The notes: generated from the sequence alone by a model not told the origin. A stretch of DNA of 64,000 bases from Mesorhizobium shangrilense (GCF_028826155.1 NZ_JAQGPN010000001.1:4221501-4285500), one strand, 5' to 3'; positions 18,637 to 28,187 are shown, counted from the stretch's first letter. Numbers and translations: made by a program.

Positions 18637-20508
18637 ATGTTCCGCAAGTTTCTGAGTGACGTCCGCGGCAACTACATGATGCTGACCGGGATCGTGATGG
18701 TTCCGCTGCTCGGCGGGTTGGCCCTCGCGGTCGATTATGCCGACATGTCCCGCGAGCGGCAGGATACGCTGAACGCGCTGGACGCGGCCGGCATTGCGAC
18801 GGCGCGGCGCCTGCTCGAGGGCAACGCGACGGATGAGCAGGTGAGAGCCTACGCCCGCGAGTTCTACAACGCCAATCTCGGGTCGGTGAAGCCCGAGAAA
18901 TCAGAGCTCATCGTCCAGCTGCCGACCAACACCACCGGCGGCGGCCGCGTCAAGCTGCAGGCGATCACCGACTATGATCCGCATTTCCTGCCGCCGTTCC
19001 TCAAGCTGCTGAACGGCAAGGAGGCCGGCGAGAAGAAATGGTCCTTCCGGGCCGAGTCCGAGGTGCAGCTCAAGAACACCGTCGAGGTGGCGCTGGTCCT
19101 CGATAACTCGGGCTCCATGGGCGACCCGGGCAAGGATACGCGCGAGCCGCGTCTAAAGCTGCTCAAGTCGGCGTCCATCCAGCTCGTCGAGCAGATGGCG
19201 AACGCCGCCAAGCTGATGAAGGGCATCGAAAAGCCGGTCCAGTTCTCACTGGTTCCCTTCGCCGCGTCGGTCAACATCGGCGCCGACAACGCGTCCGAAT
19301 CCTGGATGGACCGAGAAGGCATATCGCCGATACACCACGAGAACTTCAACTGGGCGACACTGACTGCCGCCAATAAGAAAATCCAACAGACCGCCACAGG
19401 GCCGTACCCATACAAGAAGGTTGGGAACGGCTGGGGCAGCGCGCAAGGGCAAACCGTATCGCGATTCACTCTGTTCGCTGACCTGCGGAACTCCGTCTGC
19501 GGCTCGAACTGCTCGTCGCAAGCGCTCCAGTCCTTTTCGTGGGGCGGCTGCGTAGAGACTCGACCTTACCCCTACAATACGGATGACACTCCGGCGAACT
19601 CGCCAGCGACGCTCTACGTGCCGATGTTCGGCCCGGACGAAGCAGGCGACTTCAAATGGGACGACGACAAGAACGACAATCTGCTGAACTTCAATGCTAA
19701 CAACACTTGGTGGAACGACGCTACCTCCAACTCAGACGCCAAAACACGCCAGCGGTTTGCCGCAAAATATTACACGTCGCTACCCGCCGGCTTTTCCTTG
19801 CCGGCTTCCGGCAAGGGGCCGAACGCGAGTTGCACGACCACCGCCATCACGCCTCTCACCGACATTACCAAGACGACTGGCCTGAATGCCATCAAGGCGG
19901 CGATCAACGGCATGGCAGCGGGAGGCAACACCAACGTGCCGGAAGGCATGGCTTGGGGGTGGCGGACCTTGTCCAGCCAGGCGCCGTTCACAGGCGGCCG
20001 CTCCGAAACTGAACGCGGCAATGACAAGGTCGTGATCGTGCTCACCGACGGCGCCAACACCTACTCGTTCAACGACGCTGTCGGCAACAAGTCGACCTAC
20101 GCCGCATACGGGTATGCACGTCTCGCCGATGGAAATCCTGGCCGGGTATTTTCCGGCACCACTTACGAGAACAACTTCAGGAACAGCTACTACAGCAGCG
20201 GAACTTATCCCAAGGCGATGAACCAGCATTTCCTCAAGCTCTGTGAAAACGCCAACGGCGGCGACACGGGCAATCGGGGCGCCGGCTTGATCGTCATGAC
20301 CGTCGCGCTCGATCTCGATGCGAACGATGCCGAAGACAAGGAGCAGATCGCGATGCTGAACACCTGCGCGTCACGCTCTCGCTACGCGCGCGACCCGGAC
20401 GATCCGACAAAGGGCAGGAAGCTGTTCTGGAACGCGACCAGCAAGAAGCTGAACGACGTTTTCAAGGAAATCGCTGACGAGCTGTCCAACCTGCGCATCG
20501 TCATGTGA
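18637..20508 (+). CDS. TadG-like pilus-assembly family protein with von Willebrand factor A domain
   Basis: 623 residues from the ATG at 18637. The N-terminus (MFRKFLSDVRGN, then a hydrophobic helix at about 14-33) is the TadE/TadG prepilin-like signal seen in Flp pilus proteins. A vWA domain follows, with a complete MIDAS motif DNSGSMGD at 156-163 and a later VVIVLTDGAN strand. A long insert rich in N, S, W and Y separates the two halves. No other tad/flp gene is near, so it is an orphan. Rhizobia often carry several such orphans; envelope adhesion or Flp assembly are possibilities only. Confidence 0.85.
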   Translation: MFRKFLSDVRGNYMMLTGIVMVPLLGGLALAVDYADMSRERQDTLNALDAAGIATARRLLEGNATDEQVRAYAREFYNANLGSVKPEKSELIVQLPTNTTGGGRVKLQAITDYDPHFLPPFLKLLNGKEAGEKKWSFRAESEVQLKNTVEVALVLDNSGSMGDPGKDTREPRLKLLKSASIQLVEQMANAAKLMKGIEKPVQFSLVPFAASVNIGADNASESWMDREGISPIHHENFNWATLTAANKKIQQTATGPYPYKKVGNGWGSAQGQTVSRFTLFADLRNSVCGSNCSSQALQSFSWGGCVETRPYPYNTDDTPANSPATLYVPMFGPDEAGDFKWDDDKNDNLLNFNANNTWWNDATSNSDAKTRQRFAAKYYTSLPAGFSLPASGKGPNASCTTTAITPLTDITKTTGLNAIKAAINGMAAGGNTNVPEGMAWGWRTLSSQAPFTGGRSETERGNDKVVIVLTDGANTYSFNDAVGNKSTYAAYGYARLADGNPGRVFSGTTYENNFRNSYYSSGTYPKAMNQHFLKLCENANGGDTGNRGAGLIVMTVALDLDANDAEDKEQIAMLNTCASRSRYARDPDDPTKGRKLFWNATSKKLNDVFKEIADELSNLRIVM

Positions 20509-20615
20509 TCTTTTCCCTGTGCTTGCCCGCGCCAACACATGCGCAGAGGGGCACGGGGCGCAAGCAGTCCTGATTGACGCCGTTTCAAGCAACGTCAGCG
20601 CATCGACCTTTCTCT

Positions 20616-20650
20616 GGTCAGGCAAAACCTGACCCTTATTTTTGATTTGC
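20616..20650 (+). terminator. Intrinsic terminator candidate after the TadG-like gene
   Basis: A perfect 7-bp stem GGTCAGG / CCTGACC with a 5-nt loop (CAAAA) is followed by a T-rich run (CTTATTTTTGATTT). It lies about 107 nt after the stop codon. Confidence 0.65.
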
Positions 20651-20732
20651 CAGCAAGGCCGTGCGGGCGGATAATTCCGGCCGGCGATCCTGGGCGAGAT
20701 CTGCCTCCCGTCAGAAATGCATGGAGGCTCTC

Positions 20733-22505
20733 ATGAGGGTACCCGTTCTCCTGCAGAACGCAGGGCTGCCTGCACTGGTCCTGGTCGGGCTAGGCGTCGG
20801 CGGAGCCGCCGCCAATCTTGGCGCTGCCGGCGCTCCGGCGCAAACGCCTAAAATTCCCGCAGAACTTGCGGCAGCGCCGCACTGCCGGACGGCAAACATC
20901 CCCACGCAGATGCAGTCGCCGCAAGCCGCAAAGGCCTATGCGGAAGCCGAGCCGCCATTGTGGGACAACCTCGGCGCCCTCACTTATCCGGTGACGACGA
21001 AGAGCAAGGAGAGCCAGGCCTATTTCGACCAGGGGCTCAGGATGGCGGCGAACTTCAACCACGCCGAGGCCCGGCGCGCCTTTCAGAAGGCGCAGCGGCT
21101 CGACCCCGATTGCGCCATGTGCTTCGTCGGCGAGGCGCTGGTGCTCGGACCCAACATCAACGTCCCCATGGATCCGGAGGCCAACGCGCCCGCGATGGCT
21201 GCGCTCAAGAAGGCGCAGGCTCTCTCCGCCGGCGGCAGCGAGAAGGAGCGGGGGCTGATCGAGGCCGTCGCCGCGCGCTATTCGGATGATCCGGCCGCTG
21301 AACGCCCGAAACTCGACATGGCCTTCGCGGAGGCGATGTCGGCGCTTTCCGACAAGTATCCCGACGACCTGGAACTCGCCGTACTGGCCGCCGAGGCGGG
21401 CATGGATACGCAGCCCTGGGACTACTGGGAGCCGGGCGGCGTGCAACCGAAGGGCCGCACCGCAGACGTGCAGAAGCGCCTCGAGCACGTGCTCGCCAAG
21501 GCGCCGGAGCACCCCTCGGCGATCCACCTCTACATCCACCTGGTGGAGGCGTCAGACCGGCCGGAGCGGGCGGAGCCCTATGCCGACAAGCTCGCGGCGC
21601 TGATGCCGGGCGCAGGCCACATCGTCCACATGCCCAGCCACATCTACTATCGGATCGGCCGGTACGTGGATTCGCTGGAGTCCAACAAGGCTGCCTCGAA
21701 GGTCGACGAGGACTATATCACCCAGACTGGCGCGATGGGCGTCTACCCGATCGGCTACTATTCGCACAACGTGCATTTCGTGCTGGTGTCGGCGCAACTG
21801 CTCGGCGACAAGCAGACGGTACTCGCCCAGGCCGACAAGCTCGACAAATGGCTGACCAACGATGTCGCGACGGCAATACCGATCGCGCAGCCGGTGAAGG
21901 CGGCCCCCTATTACGCATGGGCCCAGTATGGCGACCCCGACATGGTGCTGGCGCTGCCCGACCCGCCCAATGCGCCGCCTTATGTGAAGGCCATGTGGCA
22001 CTATGCGCGCGGCGTCGCGCTGGCGTCGAAGAAGGACACGGCGGGCGCTGCAAAGGAGGCCGACGCGATCCAGAAGATCGCGAGCGAGACGGACTGGTCG
22101 ACGCTCGATGCCTGGGGCGTGCCTGCCGTGCCGGTCCTGGAGGTGGCGAAGAACGTCGTGCTCGCACGCGCCAAGCAGGCGGCAGGCGACAATGCGGGCG
22201 CCATCGAGCTCTGGCGCAGCGCGGCGGAAACCGAAGACACCATCCCCTACATGGAGCCGCCGTTCTGGTATTATCCGGTGAGACAGTCGCTGGGCGCCGC
22301 CCTGCTGAAGGAGGGCAAGGCCGACGAAGCGCAGAAGGAGTTCGACGCCGCGCTCGAGCACGCCAGGGGCAGCGCGTGGGCGCTCTATGGACTCCAGGAG
22401 GCAGCCAAGGCCAAGGGCGACGCGGCAGCCCAGCAGAAGGCGGCCACGGATCTCGCCAAGTCATGGCGCGGGGATGCGAGCCTGCTCAACCTGGAACGGT
22501 TGTAA
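20733..22505 (+). CDS. Exported tetratricopeptide-repeat protein
   Basis: 590 residues from the ATG at 20733, chosen because GGAGG lies 5 nt upstream; an ATG 12 nt earlier is an alternative. An N-terminal hydrophobic segment (LPALVLVGLGVGGAAANLGA) is probably a signal peptide. The body has degenerate TPR repeats: AYFDQGLRMAANFNHAEARR is the first, with more near residues 245, 290 and 515-560. The WEPGG and HMPSHIYYRIGRY segments are conserved in a family of large bacterial TPR proteins of unknown function. The preceding terminator and following hairpin suggest a single-gene transcript. Confidence 0.82.
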   Translation: MRVPVLLQNAGLPALVLVGLGVGGAAANLGAAGAPAQTPKIPAELAAAPHCRTANIPTQMQSPQAAKAYAEAEPPLWDNLGALTYPVTTKSKESQAYFDQGLRMAANFNHAEARRAFQKAQRLDPDCAMCFVGEALVLGPNINVPMDPEANAPAMAALKKAQALSAGGSEKERGLIEAVAARYSDDPAAERPKLDMAFAEAMSALSDKYPDDLELAVLAAEAGMDTQPWDYWEPGGVQPKGRTADVQKRLEHVLAKAPEHPSAIHLYIHLVEASDRPERAEPYADKLAALMPGAGHIVHMPSHIYYRIGRYVDSLESNKAASKVDEDYITQTGAMGVYPIGYYSHNVHFVLVSAQLLGDKQTVLAQADKLDKWLTNDVATAIPIAQPVKAAPYYAWAQYGDPDMVLALPDPPNAPPYVKAMWHYARGVALASKKDTAGAAKEADAIQKIASETDWSTLDAWGVPAVPVLEVAKNVVLARAKQAAGDNAGAIELWRSAAETEDTIPYMEPPFWYYPVRQSLGAALLKEGKADEAQKEFDAALEHARGSAWALYGLQEAAKAKGDAAAQQKAATDLAKSWRGDASLLNLERL

Positions 22506-22516
22506 TCCAGGGTCGT

Positions 22517-22546
22517 CCGGCCGCCGCCTCGAATGGCGGCGGCCGG
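22517..22546 (+). terminator. Strong hairpin after the TPR gene (terminator-like)
   Basis: A perfect 12-bp GC-rich stem, CCGGCCGCCGCC / GGCGGCGGCCGG, with a TCGAAT loop begins 12 nt after the stop. There is no long T tract (only TTGAATA), so it may be a rho-assisted end or a 3' stabiliser rather than a classical terminator. Confidence 0.5.
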
Positions 22547-22780
22547 TTGAATAGAAACCGCCATCCGCCCCGCGGAAAATCTTCCCGCGGGGACGTGTTA
22601 CTTTTTTCACGCAGTAGTCTAAACGACGCATCCCCTCATCTCCTGACGCGCTGTCCTGATAACATAAGCGTGTTCTAGAACTGACCTTCACACATCATGA
22701 CCTCGGCAAATCCTGACCAAGTGATAGACTATCTCCACCGACATCCACTGTGCTAGGCTCGTCCATTGCTGGAGGGAGCG

Positions 22781-23980
22781 ATGTCGTCCTTGCGTGGTGC
22801 GGCGATCGTAGCGTTGAGCGTTGTCCTGGGCGGCGCAGTTCCGTCGTCGGCGGCCGAAAAGGTTGGCGAAGCGGTCCGGATCAAGACCGATGTCACGGGC
22901 CAGAGCGGACCCATCGTCGTCAAGAGCCCGGTTTACCGCGACGAACGCATTCGAACGTCCAGCTCGGGTCTCGGCCAGTTCGTCTTCCAGGACGGCACCA
23001 AGCTCGCGGTGGGATGGGGTTCGTCGGTGGTCATAGACAAGTATGTGTATGACGATACGAGGACGGTGAAGAAGCTCTCCATCAAGGCCGCCAAGGGAAC
23101 ATTTCGCTGGATCAGCGGAAAATCGAAATCATCCGCCTACGAGATCCTCACGCCGGCAGGCACGATCGGCGTGCGCGGAACCGCGTTCGACTTCTTCGTG
23201 GCCCCGAACGGGACGACGGCGGTCGTCCTGCTCAACGGCGCGGCCCGCTTCTGCGGTGCGAGCGGCTGCACGATGCTCAGGCGTCGCTGCGACTCCATGG
23301 TTGCGACGCCCGGCGGCCGCATGACCGGCGCACGCCGCGTCGATCGGAGCATCCTCAGGACGCTTGGCAGCCAGCGCGCACTGCCGTTCCTGTCCGGCAA
23401 CCAGCAGCTTTCGAGAGGGTTTGGGTTTGGCGGCGGCGGTTGCGGGCTTTCGTCGGCGTCGGCCACGACCAAGGAACAGCCCACGCAGCGCACGGAACGG
23501 AGCCAGCAGCGCCAACCGGAACAGCCCAACACGCCTGAGAAACCGAACACGCCGCAAACTCCGACCGAACCTCAGAAGCCAAACACCCCGGACAGGCCGA
23601 GCCCGCCGCAGCAGCCGCCGGACAGGCCGACACCACAGCAGCCACCGGACAGGCCGACACCGCAGGAGCCGGACAGGCCGACCCCGACCGATCCACCCAA
23701 TCAGCCTGGCGAACCTGACGGTCCAGGGGAACCCGATGGCCCGGGCGGTGGCGATGATGGCCCGAGCGACGGCCCTGGCGGCGACGATGGCGGCGACGAC
23801 GGGCCGAGCGATGGTCCGGGCGGCGATGATGGCGGCGACGACGGACCGAGCGATGGTCCGGGCGGCGACGATGGCGGCGACGATGGCCCGAGCGATGGTC
23901 CGGGGGGCGACGATGGTCCGGGCGATGGCGCCGGCGACGGGCCCGGCGAGGGTCCGGGCGACGCTCCAGGCACCGATTGA
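22781..23980 (+). CDS. Exported FecR-domain protein with proline-rich and D/G-rich repeat tail
   Basis: 399 residues from the ATG at 22781, preceded by GGAGGGAGCG. There is a signal peptide (about 1-25, ending VPSSAAE), then a FecR domain (about 27-165) with LTPAGTIGVRGTAFDF, the hallmark of periplasmic FecR proteins. The remainder is low complexity: Q/P/T-rich PDRPTPQQPP-type repeats (about 245-305), then 14-residue DGPSDGPGGDDGGD repeats (about 327-380). The last 280 bp overlap the 3' end of the convergent cyclase gene. FecR proteins are often encoded beside CHASE2 cyclases, so the two may form a pair; this is inference. Confidence 0.88.
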   Translation: MSSLRGAAIVALSVVLGGAVPSSAAEKVGEAVRIKTDVTGQSGPIVVKSPVYRDERIRTSSSGLGQFVFQDGTKLAVGWGSSVVIDKYVYDDTRTVKKLSIKAAKGTFRWISGKSKSSAYEILTPAGTIGVRGTAFDFFVAPNGTTAVVLLNGAARFCGASGCTMLRRRCDSMVATPGGRMTGARRVDRSILRTLGSQRALPFLSGNQQLSRGFGFGGGGCGLSSASATTKEQPTQRTERSQQRQPEQPNTPEKPNTPQTPTEPQKPNTPDRPSPPQQPPDRPTPQQPPDRPTPQEPDRPTPTDPPNQPGEPDGPGEPDGPGGGDDGPSDGPGGDDGGDDGPSDGPGGDDGGDDGPSDGPGGDDGGDDGPSDGPGGDDGPGDGAGDGPGEGPGDAPGTD

Positions 23981-26193
23981 ATGACGGACTGCTGGTTTTG
24001 GGCGACGGCTGCAGGCTGATCGCCCCCGGCATAGCCGACATCACCTCCCGCCGGTTCCGGAGCGAAGTGGGTGGCCCGCCGGCTAATGCGGCCGTAGAAC
24101 TCCTGCAGCGGGGCGGTCAGGCCGCGGGCCTTGAGCTTGGCCATATTGACGATCTTCTGGGTGTCCGGCGACCGTGAGCGCATCGCCTGGACGAGGCGGC
24201 CGTGGACCTCCCGGAGCTCGGCGAATTGCGCCGTTTCAGCGACGCCCGCATCACCGACGACTGCAAACAGCTTGATCCGCCCGCTCTTGCCGCGCAGTTC
24301 CGGCGAACCTGCGTCGAGAAGCGCGTGGCCGTCCAGCGCAGCGGCCGTGGTTTCGGAAACGAGGATGTCGAAGGCGACCGACTTGCATGAGGCCTCTATG
24401 CGCGCGGCCGCGTTCACCGCGTCGCCGACCGCGGAGTAGTTGAACCGGCTCTCGGCGCCCATGTTGCCGACGCAGGCCAGCCCGGTGTGAATGCCGACGC
24501 CGATACCGACCTTGTGCTGGGGCCCAAAGCCGAACGCGTCCCGGGCATTGAGGGCGGCAAGCGTCTCCCGCATCTCTAGCGCGGCGCGGACGGCCCGGCG
24601 CTGGTGGTCGGCGACGTCGACCGGGGCATTCCAGAACGCCATGATCGAATCCCCGATGAATTTGTCGAGAGTGCCCTCGTTCGCAGTGACGTGGCGGCTC
24701 AGCGCATCGAGCAGCGTGTTCAGGAAAGCGACGACCGCGATCGGCGGCAGCCGCTCGCTGATCTCGGTGAAGTTGCGCACGTCGACGAACATCACGGTGA
24801 GTTCGCGATCGTCTCCGCCCAGCCGCAGCGCGTCGCGCGTGTGCTCGATGCGGTAGAGCAGCGACGGCGACAGATACTGGCCGAAGGCGCGGCGGATCTC
24901 GCGGCGCTGCCGGTCCGTCACCAGGAAACGGTAGGATGTGGCCGAGAAGTGTGTGATCGTCCCGGCGACGATCGGAGCCAAGGGGTCGAACAGCATCCCC
25001 GCATAGGCGTAGGCGAGCCATGATGCGACCAGGGCAAGGCCCGTGATCAGCAGGCCGCAGGCCAGTGCAATGGCCGGGCTGACGAAGATGGTGAGCAACA
25101 CCAGCAGCGAGCCGGTCGCGGCAATCGCGAATATCTCCAGGCCGTTCGCCCAGTCCGGGCGGGACAGGAAGTTGCCTGAGAGTATCTGTTCCACCGTCTG
25201 TGCGTGGATGGAGACGCCGGGCACGTTCTGGCCGAGCGCGGTGGTGCGGATGTCCTGCAATCCCGCCGCGGAAGTGCCGACGAAGACGATGCTGCCCTCG
25301 ATCGCAGTCCGCGCCGCATCCGAAGGACCGTTCGGAGCGAGCACGTCCCTGGCCGACACATATCGCTCCGCCCTGTCCGGGCTGACGTAGAGCCAGAGTT
25401 CGCCGGTCGACGTGACCGGGATGACGAACTCGCCATTCTTCACGAAGGTAATGGTGTCCGGCACGTCAGTCGCGCCGCCCAGCAGGTAGGTGGACGCGCC
25501 CTGCGCCACCCTGAGCGCCTCGAGCGCAAGATTGGGGTAGAGCTGCTCGCCGTCGCTCAGGAACAGCGGGACCGTTCGCACCATGGCCGACGATCTGCCG
25601 GGATTGAGGCTGATATGGCCGAGGCCGGCCGCGCCCTCTTCCAGCCTCGGGCGCAGCGGCGTTGCGCCGACGAGACGTGGCGGCGCCGCCGCCGGGCTCT
25701 CCCCCGTATAGGCGATGCCGGCCTTCACCTGGGGCTTGTAGACGCCTTCGTTGGAAAGGCCGAAACCGAACACGACGGGTTTGCCGACGATCGCGTCCGC
25801 GAAGATCTCGTCGTTGTCGGGAAGCTGCTGCAGGATCGAGGGGTCGATGCCGGGCACGTCGCGCACGACGTTGCGCGGCGACAAGCGGTCTGGCTCGGCA
25901 AACAGGATGTCGAAGGCGATCGCCGACGCGCCCATGTCGGTCAGACGTTCGACCAGGGTTGCCATGCGGTCCCGCGGCCACGGCCACTGGCCGAACTGTT
26001 TCAGCGAGGCCTCGTCGATGTCGACGACGCGGACCGGCATATCCTCGAACGGACGCGGCGCGATGCGCTGATACTCATCGAAGGTGGCCTCGCGCACCAG
26101 CTTCAGCGGTTCAGGATCGCCCGCGCGCAGGACGGTGAGCCCCGCCACGATGAGCAAACCGATGACGACGCCAAACAGCTGGGCGCGTGTCAT
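23701..26193 (-). CDS. CHASE2-domain adenylate cyclase
   Basis: 830 residues: N-terminal transmembrane helix (5-22), an extracytoplasmic CHASE2 sensor (about 30-345), three transmembrane helices (about 351-412), and a cytoplasmic class III cyclase domain (about 463-645). Metal-binding Asp471 (MFVDVRNFTE) and Asp515 (GDSIMAF) are present. Lys511 (LDKFIGD) and Asp591 (GDAVNAAARIE) are the adenine-selecting pair, and Asn594/Arg598 the transition-state residues, so it should make cAMP. The C-terminal ~93 residues are a P/S/G repeat tail encoded opposite the FecR gene tail. Whether this tail is translated is testable; no earlier stop exists. Confidence 0.9.
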   Translation of the reverse strand: MTRAQLFGVVIGLLIVAGLTVLRAGDPEPLKLVREATFDEYQRIAPRPFEDMPVRVVDIDEASLKQFGQWPWPRDRMATLVERLTDMGASAIAFDILFAEPDRLSPRNVVRDVPGIDPSILQQLPDNDEIFADAIVGKPVVFGFGLSNEGVYKPQVKAGIAYTGESPAAAPPRLVGATPLRPRLEEGAAGLGHISLNPGRSSAMVRTVPLFLSDGEQLYPNLALEALRVAQGASTYLLGGATDVPDTITFVKNGEFVIPVTSTGELWLYVSPDRAERYVSARDVLAPNGPSDAARTAIEGSIVFVGTSAAGLQDIRTTALGQNVPGVSIHAQTVEQILSGNFLSRPDWANGLEIFAIAATGSLLVLLTIFVSPAIALACGLLITGLALVASWLAYAYAGMLFDPLAPIVAGTITHFSATSYRFLVTDRQRREIRRAFGQYLSPSLLYRIEHTRDALRLGGDDRELTVMFVDVRNFTEISERLPPIAVVAFLNTLLDALSRHVTANEGTLDKFIGDSIMAFWNAPVDVADHQRRAVRAALEMRETLAALNARDAFGFGPQHKVGIGVGIHTGLACVGNMGAESRFNYSAVGDAVNAAARIEASCKSVAFDILVSETTAAALDGHALLDAGSPELRGKSGRIKLFAVVGDAGVAETAQFAELREVHGRLVQAMRSRSPDTQKIVNMAKLKARGLTAPLQEFYGRISRRATHFAPEPAGGDVGYAGGDQPAAVAQNQQSVIQSVPGASPGPSPGPSPAPSPGPSSPPGPSLGPSSPPSSPPGPSLGPSSPPSSPPGPSLGPSSPPSSPPGPSLGPSSPPPGPSGSPGPSGSPG
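23759..23920. repeat. 42-bp tandem repeat in the overlap of the FecR and cyclase genes
   Basis: About 3.8 copies of a 42-bp unit that starts GG(C/G/A)CCGAGCGA(C/T)GG and ends CGGCGACGA(C/T). It is in frame on both strands: 14 residues (DGPSDGPGGDDGGD) on the plus strand and the proline/serine series PPSSPPGPSLGPSS on the minus strand. Differences are mostly at single third positions. Confidence 0.9.
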
Positions 26194-26608
26194 GGCTGCG
26201 GCATCACGCTTTTCATACAGTCATTCCCAAGACAACTTGTTGCCAGGAAAGAATGATCGGCCCGTCCTTGACGGTGCGGCATGGTACGCTGCCCTTTTCC
26301 CCGAGCCTATGCAATCGGGAACATTGCAACGAATGGCTAGCAGGCGGGCGCCGAGCGTCAACGCCCTGAAACCTTTGCTTGCAGCTAGCCGCTCAGCCAC
26401 TCCGCCCGTCACAAGCGGGCCAAGTCGGTAGAGCGAGAGATTCTACGTTTCGACAGGAACACGAAAATCAGTTCCTTCTGGACCTTCCGGGAACTTGCTA
26501 GTCGAGGGCTGTTCGACGGACGCTTGAATCGTTTGACAACAGGCGGACATTGTATTGATTCCTAAAGAAGCGCGGCCGGCGGGCGCCGCGCGTGCGACCG
26601 GGGGGTCC
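26194..26608. other. Intergenic stretch between the cyclase and OsmC genes
   Basis: 415 bp without a supported gene. It must hold divergent promoters for the cyclase and OsmC/TRAP genes. A TTGACA hexamer lies at 26533-26538, but the matching -10 (TGATTC at 17 nt) is poor. I see no tRNA or repeat. Confidence 0.5.
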
Positions 26609-27016
26609 ATGGCAGTCAGATCAGCGAAAGTTCAGGCGTCCAGCGATAGCGCGGCGCTGTGCAAGGTCGTCAACGATCGCGCCCAGAGCATCGACGCCGT
26701 GTTTTCCCCGTCGGCTCCCGGCTTCACCCCGCTGGAACTGCAGGCCGCGGCCCTTGCGGCTTGCATCGCGGCGAGCGTGCGCATCGCAGCGCGAAACAAA
26801 GGCCTCGATCGCCTCGGTTCGCTGGACGTGGAGGTCGAGGCGATCAAGGCCGAGGACCAGCCCTCGCGGCTCGGGACGTTCGTGGCGAGCGTCCGCTTCC
26901 GCGACGAAATCGACGAAGCCGTCAAGCGCGATCTCGTCGAAGCCGCCGAACACATCTGCACCATCAGCAACACGCTGCGAGCCGGTGACACCATCATCGT
27001 CGGCAAGCACGACTGA
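26609..27016 (+). CDS. OsmC-family peroxiredoxin-like protein
   Basis: 135 residues from the ATG at 26609 (MAVRSAKVQASSD); a TTG-started longer frame is less likely. OsmC/Ohr proteins reduce organic peroxides with two cysteines; here Cys52 (ALAACIAASVRIA) and Cys117 (EHICTISNTL) are in the expected places. It precedes the TRAP substrate-binding gene by 28 nt on the same strand and may be co-transcribed with it. No Ohr-type regulator is present nearby. Confidence 0.85.
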   Translation: MAVRSAKVQASSDSAALCKVVNDRAQSIDAVFSPSAPGFTPLELQAAALAACIAASVRIAARNKGLDRLGSLDVEVEAIKAEDQPSRLGTFVASVRFRDEIDEAVKRDLVEAAEHICTISNTLRAGDTIIVGKHD

Positions 27017-27044
27017 CCCTACCTGTCCATTCTGGAGAGATTTG

Positions 27045-28181
27045 ATGAAACGCATTCTGATGACGATCGCGCTATCCCTTCTGGCCGCTCCCGCCAGCGC
27101 CTTTACCGTCGAGGACTGGCTGACGCACAAGGCTCCCGAGGCCGAACCGAAGATGGAATATTCCGGTGATCCGGTATCGCTGAAGTTCTCGTCGCCGAAT
27201 CCGGCTGCATCACTGGTCCCCTCCGTGTGGAGCAGGGGTTTTACCTGGCTCAAGGAAGCGACCGGCGGCAAGCTGGCGATCGAGGAGTTTCACGGCGGTA
27301 CGCTGCACGCCGCCCCCGACGGATGGCGCGCGGTGCGCAACCGCGTCACCGACTATGCCGCCTGCTACACGTCCTATGAAGGCAGCGGCTTTACCCTGCA
27401 CAAGGCTTTCGAGCTGCCTTTCGTCACCCCGTCGAACCCGGTCGTAGCGACGCGCATCATCCAGGAGCTTGCGCCGAAGTATTTCGTGCCGGAGTGGGAA
27501 GAGCGCGGGGTGCTCTACGGCTACACGGTCATCGCCGGCGTCTCCGACATCATGAGCAAGAAGCCGATCCGCACTCCGGAGGACCTGCGCGGACTGCGCG
27601 TCATTGCCCAGGGCTTTCCACCGGAAGCCGCCGAAGCGCTCGGCATCACGACGCTCAACATCCCCTTCCCCGAAATCTACACCGCCTTTCAGCAGGGCGT
27701 CGCCGACGCCGTGATCTGGGTCGACCCCGGCTTCGTACCGTTCAAGATCTACGAGCTGGCCAAGTACCATACGTCCCTCGGCCTCACCGCCCAGCACATC
27801 GACACCTGCATCAACCGCGACGCCTATGCGGACCTGCCGGCTGAACTGAAGCCGGTGTTCGCGCAGTTCCAGCAGAACATCGCCCATGCGGTCAGCCAGC
27901 GCCTCGGTGTCGAGTTCCGCCAGCAGGCGCTCAAGACCTACACCGACAACGGCGTCGAACTGATCCAGCCGAACGACCAGGAGAAGCAGGCCTGGCGCAC
28001 GGTGCTGCAGCCGGTGCTCGACAAGTGGATCGAAACCAACGAGGCGGCCGGACTTCCCGCCAAGGCACTTATCGAGGACGTCCGCCGGCTTGAGGCCCAA
28101 TACGGAGACGCCAGCGCGGAGAAGATCTTCGAGCTCACCGTGCAATCGCCCGTCAACGGGCTGCTGCCTGCCGCGAACTGA
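27045..28181 (+). CDS. TRAP transporter substrate-binding protein (DctP family)
   Basis: Periplasmic binding protein of a tripartite ATP-independent transporter, 378 residues. The ATG at 27045 follows TGGAGAGA and begins a Sec signal peptide (MKRILMTIALSLLAAPASA). The fold is DctP-like: FHGGTLHAAPDGWRAV, EDLRGLRV and the FPEIYTAFQQGVADAVI segment near the ligand site. A DxD- or R-type specificity cannot be read reliably; substrates of the family are mostly organic acids. First gene of dctP-dctQ-dctM. Confidence 0.92.
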   Translation: MKRILMTIALSLLAAPASAFTVEDWLTHKAPEAEPKMEYSGDPVSLKFSSPNPAASLVPSVWSRGFTWLKEATGGKLAIEEFHGGTLHAAPDGWRAVRNRVTDYAACYTSYEGSGFTLHKAFELPFVTPSNPVVATRIIQELAPKYFVPEWEERGVLYGYTVIAGVSDIMSKKPIRTPEDLRGLRVIAQGFPPEAAEALGITTLNIPFPEIYTAFQQGVADAVIWVDPGFVPFKIYELAKYHTSLGLTAQHIDTCINRDAYADLPAELKPVFAQFQQNIAHAVSQRLGVEFRQQALKTYTDNGVELIQPNDQEKQAWRTVLQPVLDKWIETNEAAGLPAKALIEDVRRLEAQYGDASAEKIFELTVQSPVNGLLPAAN

Positions 28182-28187
28182 GGTTCC

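Noticed and set aside
23759..23920. CRISPR-like tandem repeats
   Set aside because: Units are contiguous without unique spacers, in frame in two proteins, and no cas gene is present.
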